Source of the DNA: Marinobacter bryozoorum
GTDB taxonomy: Bacteria > Pseudomonadota > Gammaproteobacteria > Pseudomonadales > Oleiphilaceae
DNA length: 64,000 nucleotides
Reading direction: 5' to 3'
Assembly: GCF_023156245.1 (NCBI RefSeq)
Contig: NZ_JAKZAH010000001.1
Location: forward strand, 186,001-250,000
Under the pieces are notes generated by a model. That model was given only the letters and a program-made list of their open reading frames with translations. It was not told the origin of the DNA and did not search any database. The position numbers and the translations under genes are program-made. Positions 63,834 through 64,000 of this stretch are shown here, piece after piece. How positions within the stretch are numbered: the first letter of the stretch is position 1; each line of letters starts with the position of its first letter.

Positions 63834-64000
63834 TCAGGCCCCGTTGCCTATGAATTCCCTTTCTTCCGAAATCCACAGGGGCGACCGGGCCAGATCGATG
63901 AAGCGGGCCTCATCTTCAATCAGTGCCTTGCCAGCCGCCCTGCCTTCGGGCGACGCGCCCTTCTCTGCCATTTCATTCAAGTCTGAAAACCACAATTCTG
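63834..64000 (-). CDS. C-terminal fragment of an unidentified gene (right edge)
   Basis: An open frame of about 55 codons ends at TGA (63834) and runs off the window. The reading includes NEMAEKGASPEGRAAG, EDEARFIDLARSPLW and ISEEREFIGNGA. Charged, without hydrophobic segments. I do not recognise it. The absence of stops and the residue mix support a real gene, probably part of the same catabolic region. Confidence 0.5.
   Translation of the reverse strand, partial: ELWFSDLNEMAEKGASPEGRAAGKALIEDEARFIDLARSPLWISEEREFIGNGA

Noticed and set aside
63645-63986. 113-codon plus-strand frame at the right edge
   Set aside because: It crosses the livH promoter gap and the better-supported minus-strand edge fragment; residue content is not protein-like.
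1-64000. CRISPR arrays, tRNA/rRNA genes, insertion sequences, prophage genes
   Set aside because: No regularly spaced repeats, cloverleaf-like sequences or transposase/integrase frames were seen on either strand.

Overview
This window looks like chromosomal DNA of a marine gammaproteobacterium close to Marinobacter. That is inferred from gene content and order, not from a database match. The left half is housekeeping DNA whose gene order I recall as Pseudomonas-like: speD-OsmC-crp/vfr, trpDC, trpE-gph-rpe, then djlA-like/murU/amgK/lptD/surA/pdxA/rsmA/apaH. No tRNA, rRNA, CRISPR array, integrase or transposase was seen.

Layout. 0-2 kb: partial speD, an OsmC-family gene and crp. 2-12 kb: a mixed block with a lipoprotein hydrolase, two GST-fold genes, a solute-binding protein, truC, trpS, a chemoreceptor-like protein, an M14 peptidase, a second hydrolase and a DUF4202 gene. 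12-18 kb: rpe, gph, trpE, trpG, trpD and trpC, all on the minus strand. trpE is preceded by a leader peptide with Trp-Trp-Arg-Trp codons, and a 488-base gap with palindromes separates trpG from trpD. 18-21 kb: a DUF3530 gene, and an RsbQ-like hydrolase translationally close to a PAS-GGDEF diguanylate cyclase. 21-31.9 kb: a DjlA-like J protein, the MurU/AmgK cell-wall recycling pair, the lptD-surA-pdxA-rsmA-apaH run (apaG is absent), a DUF423 membrane protein, thiS and thiG. 31.9-33.2 kb: slmA and an AhpD-like gene.

33-63.6 kb is a large catabolic region built on acyl-CoA chemistry. It holds three acyl-CoA dehydrogenases, three CoA ligases, an AtuA-family protein, a biotin-dependent acyl-CoA carboxylase (beta and biotinylated alpha subunits), an enoyl-CoA hydratase, a quinone-oxidoreductase-like MDR enzyme, two SDRs, a hydrolase, a GST, two TRAP binding proteins without membrane partners, a complete LivHMFGK-type ABC importer, a duplicated Cys-rich protein of unknown family, and TetR and AraC regulators. 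The content resembles the Pseudomonas atu cluster for acyclic terpenes (citronellol/geraniol) but is larger and ordered differently. The likely logic is uptake, activation to CoA thioesters, dehydrogenation, carboxylation of a beta-methyl branch, hydration, then cleavage and beta-oxidation.

Four copies of a 20-base palindrome close to TTGACCAANCGNTTGGTCAA lie in three intergenic regions of this cluster: beside the TetR gene, between an acyl-CoA dehydrogenase and the AraC gene, and before the carboxylase. They suggest one TetR repressor ties the blocks into a regulon. Several hairpins mark operon ends. The right edge cuts a minus-strand gene of which only about 55 C-terminal codons are seen.
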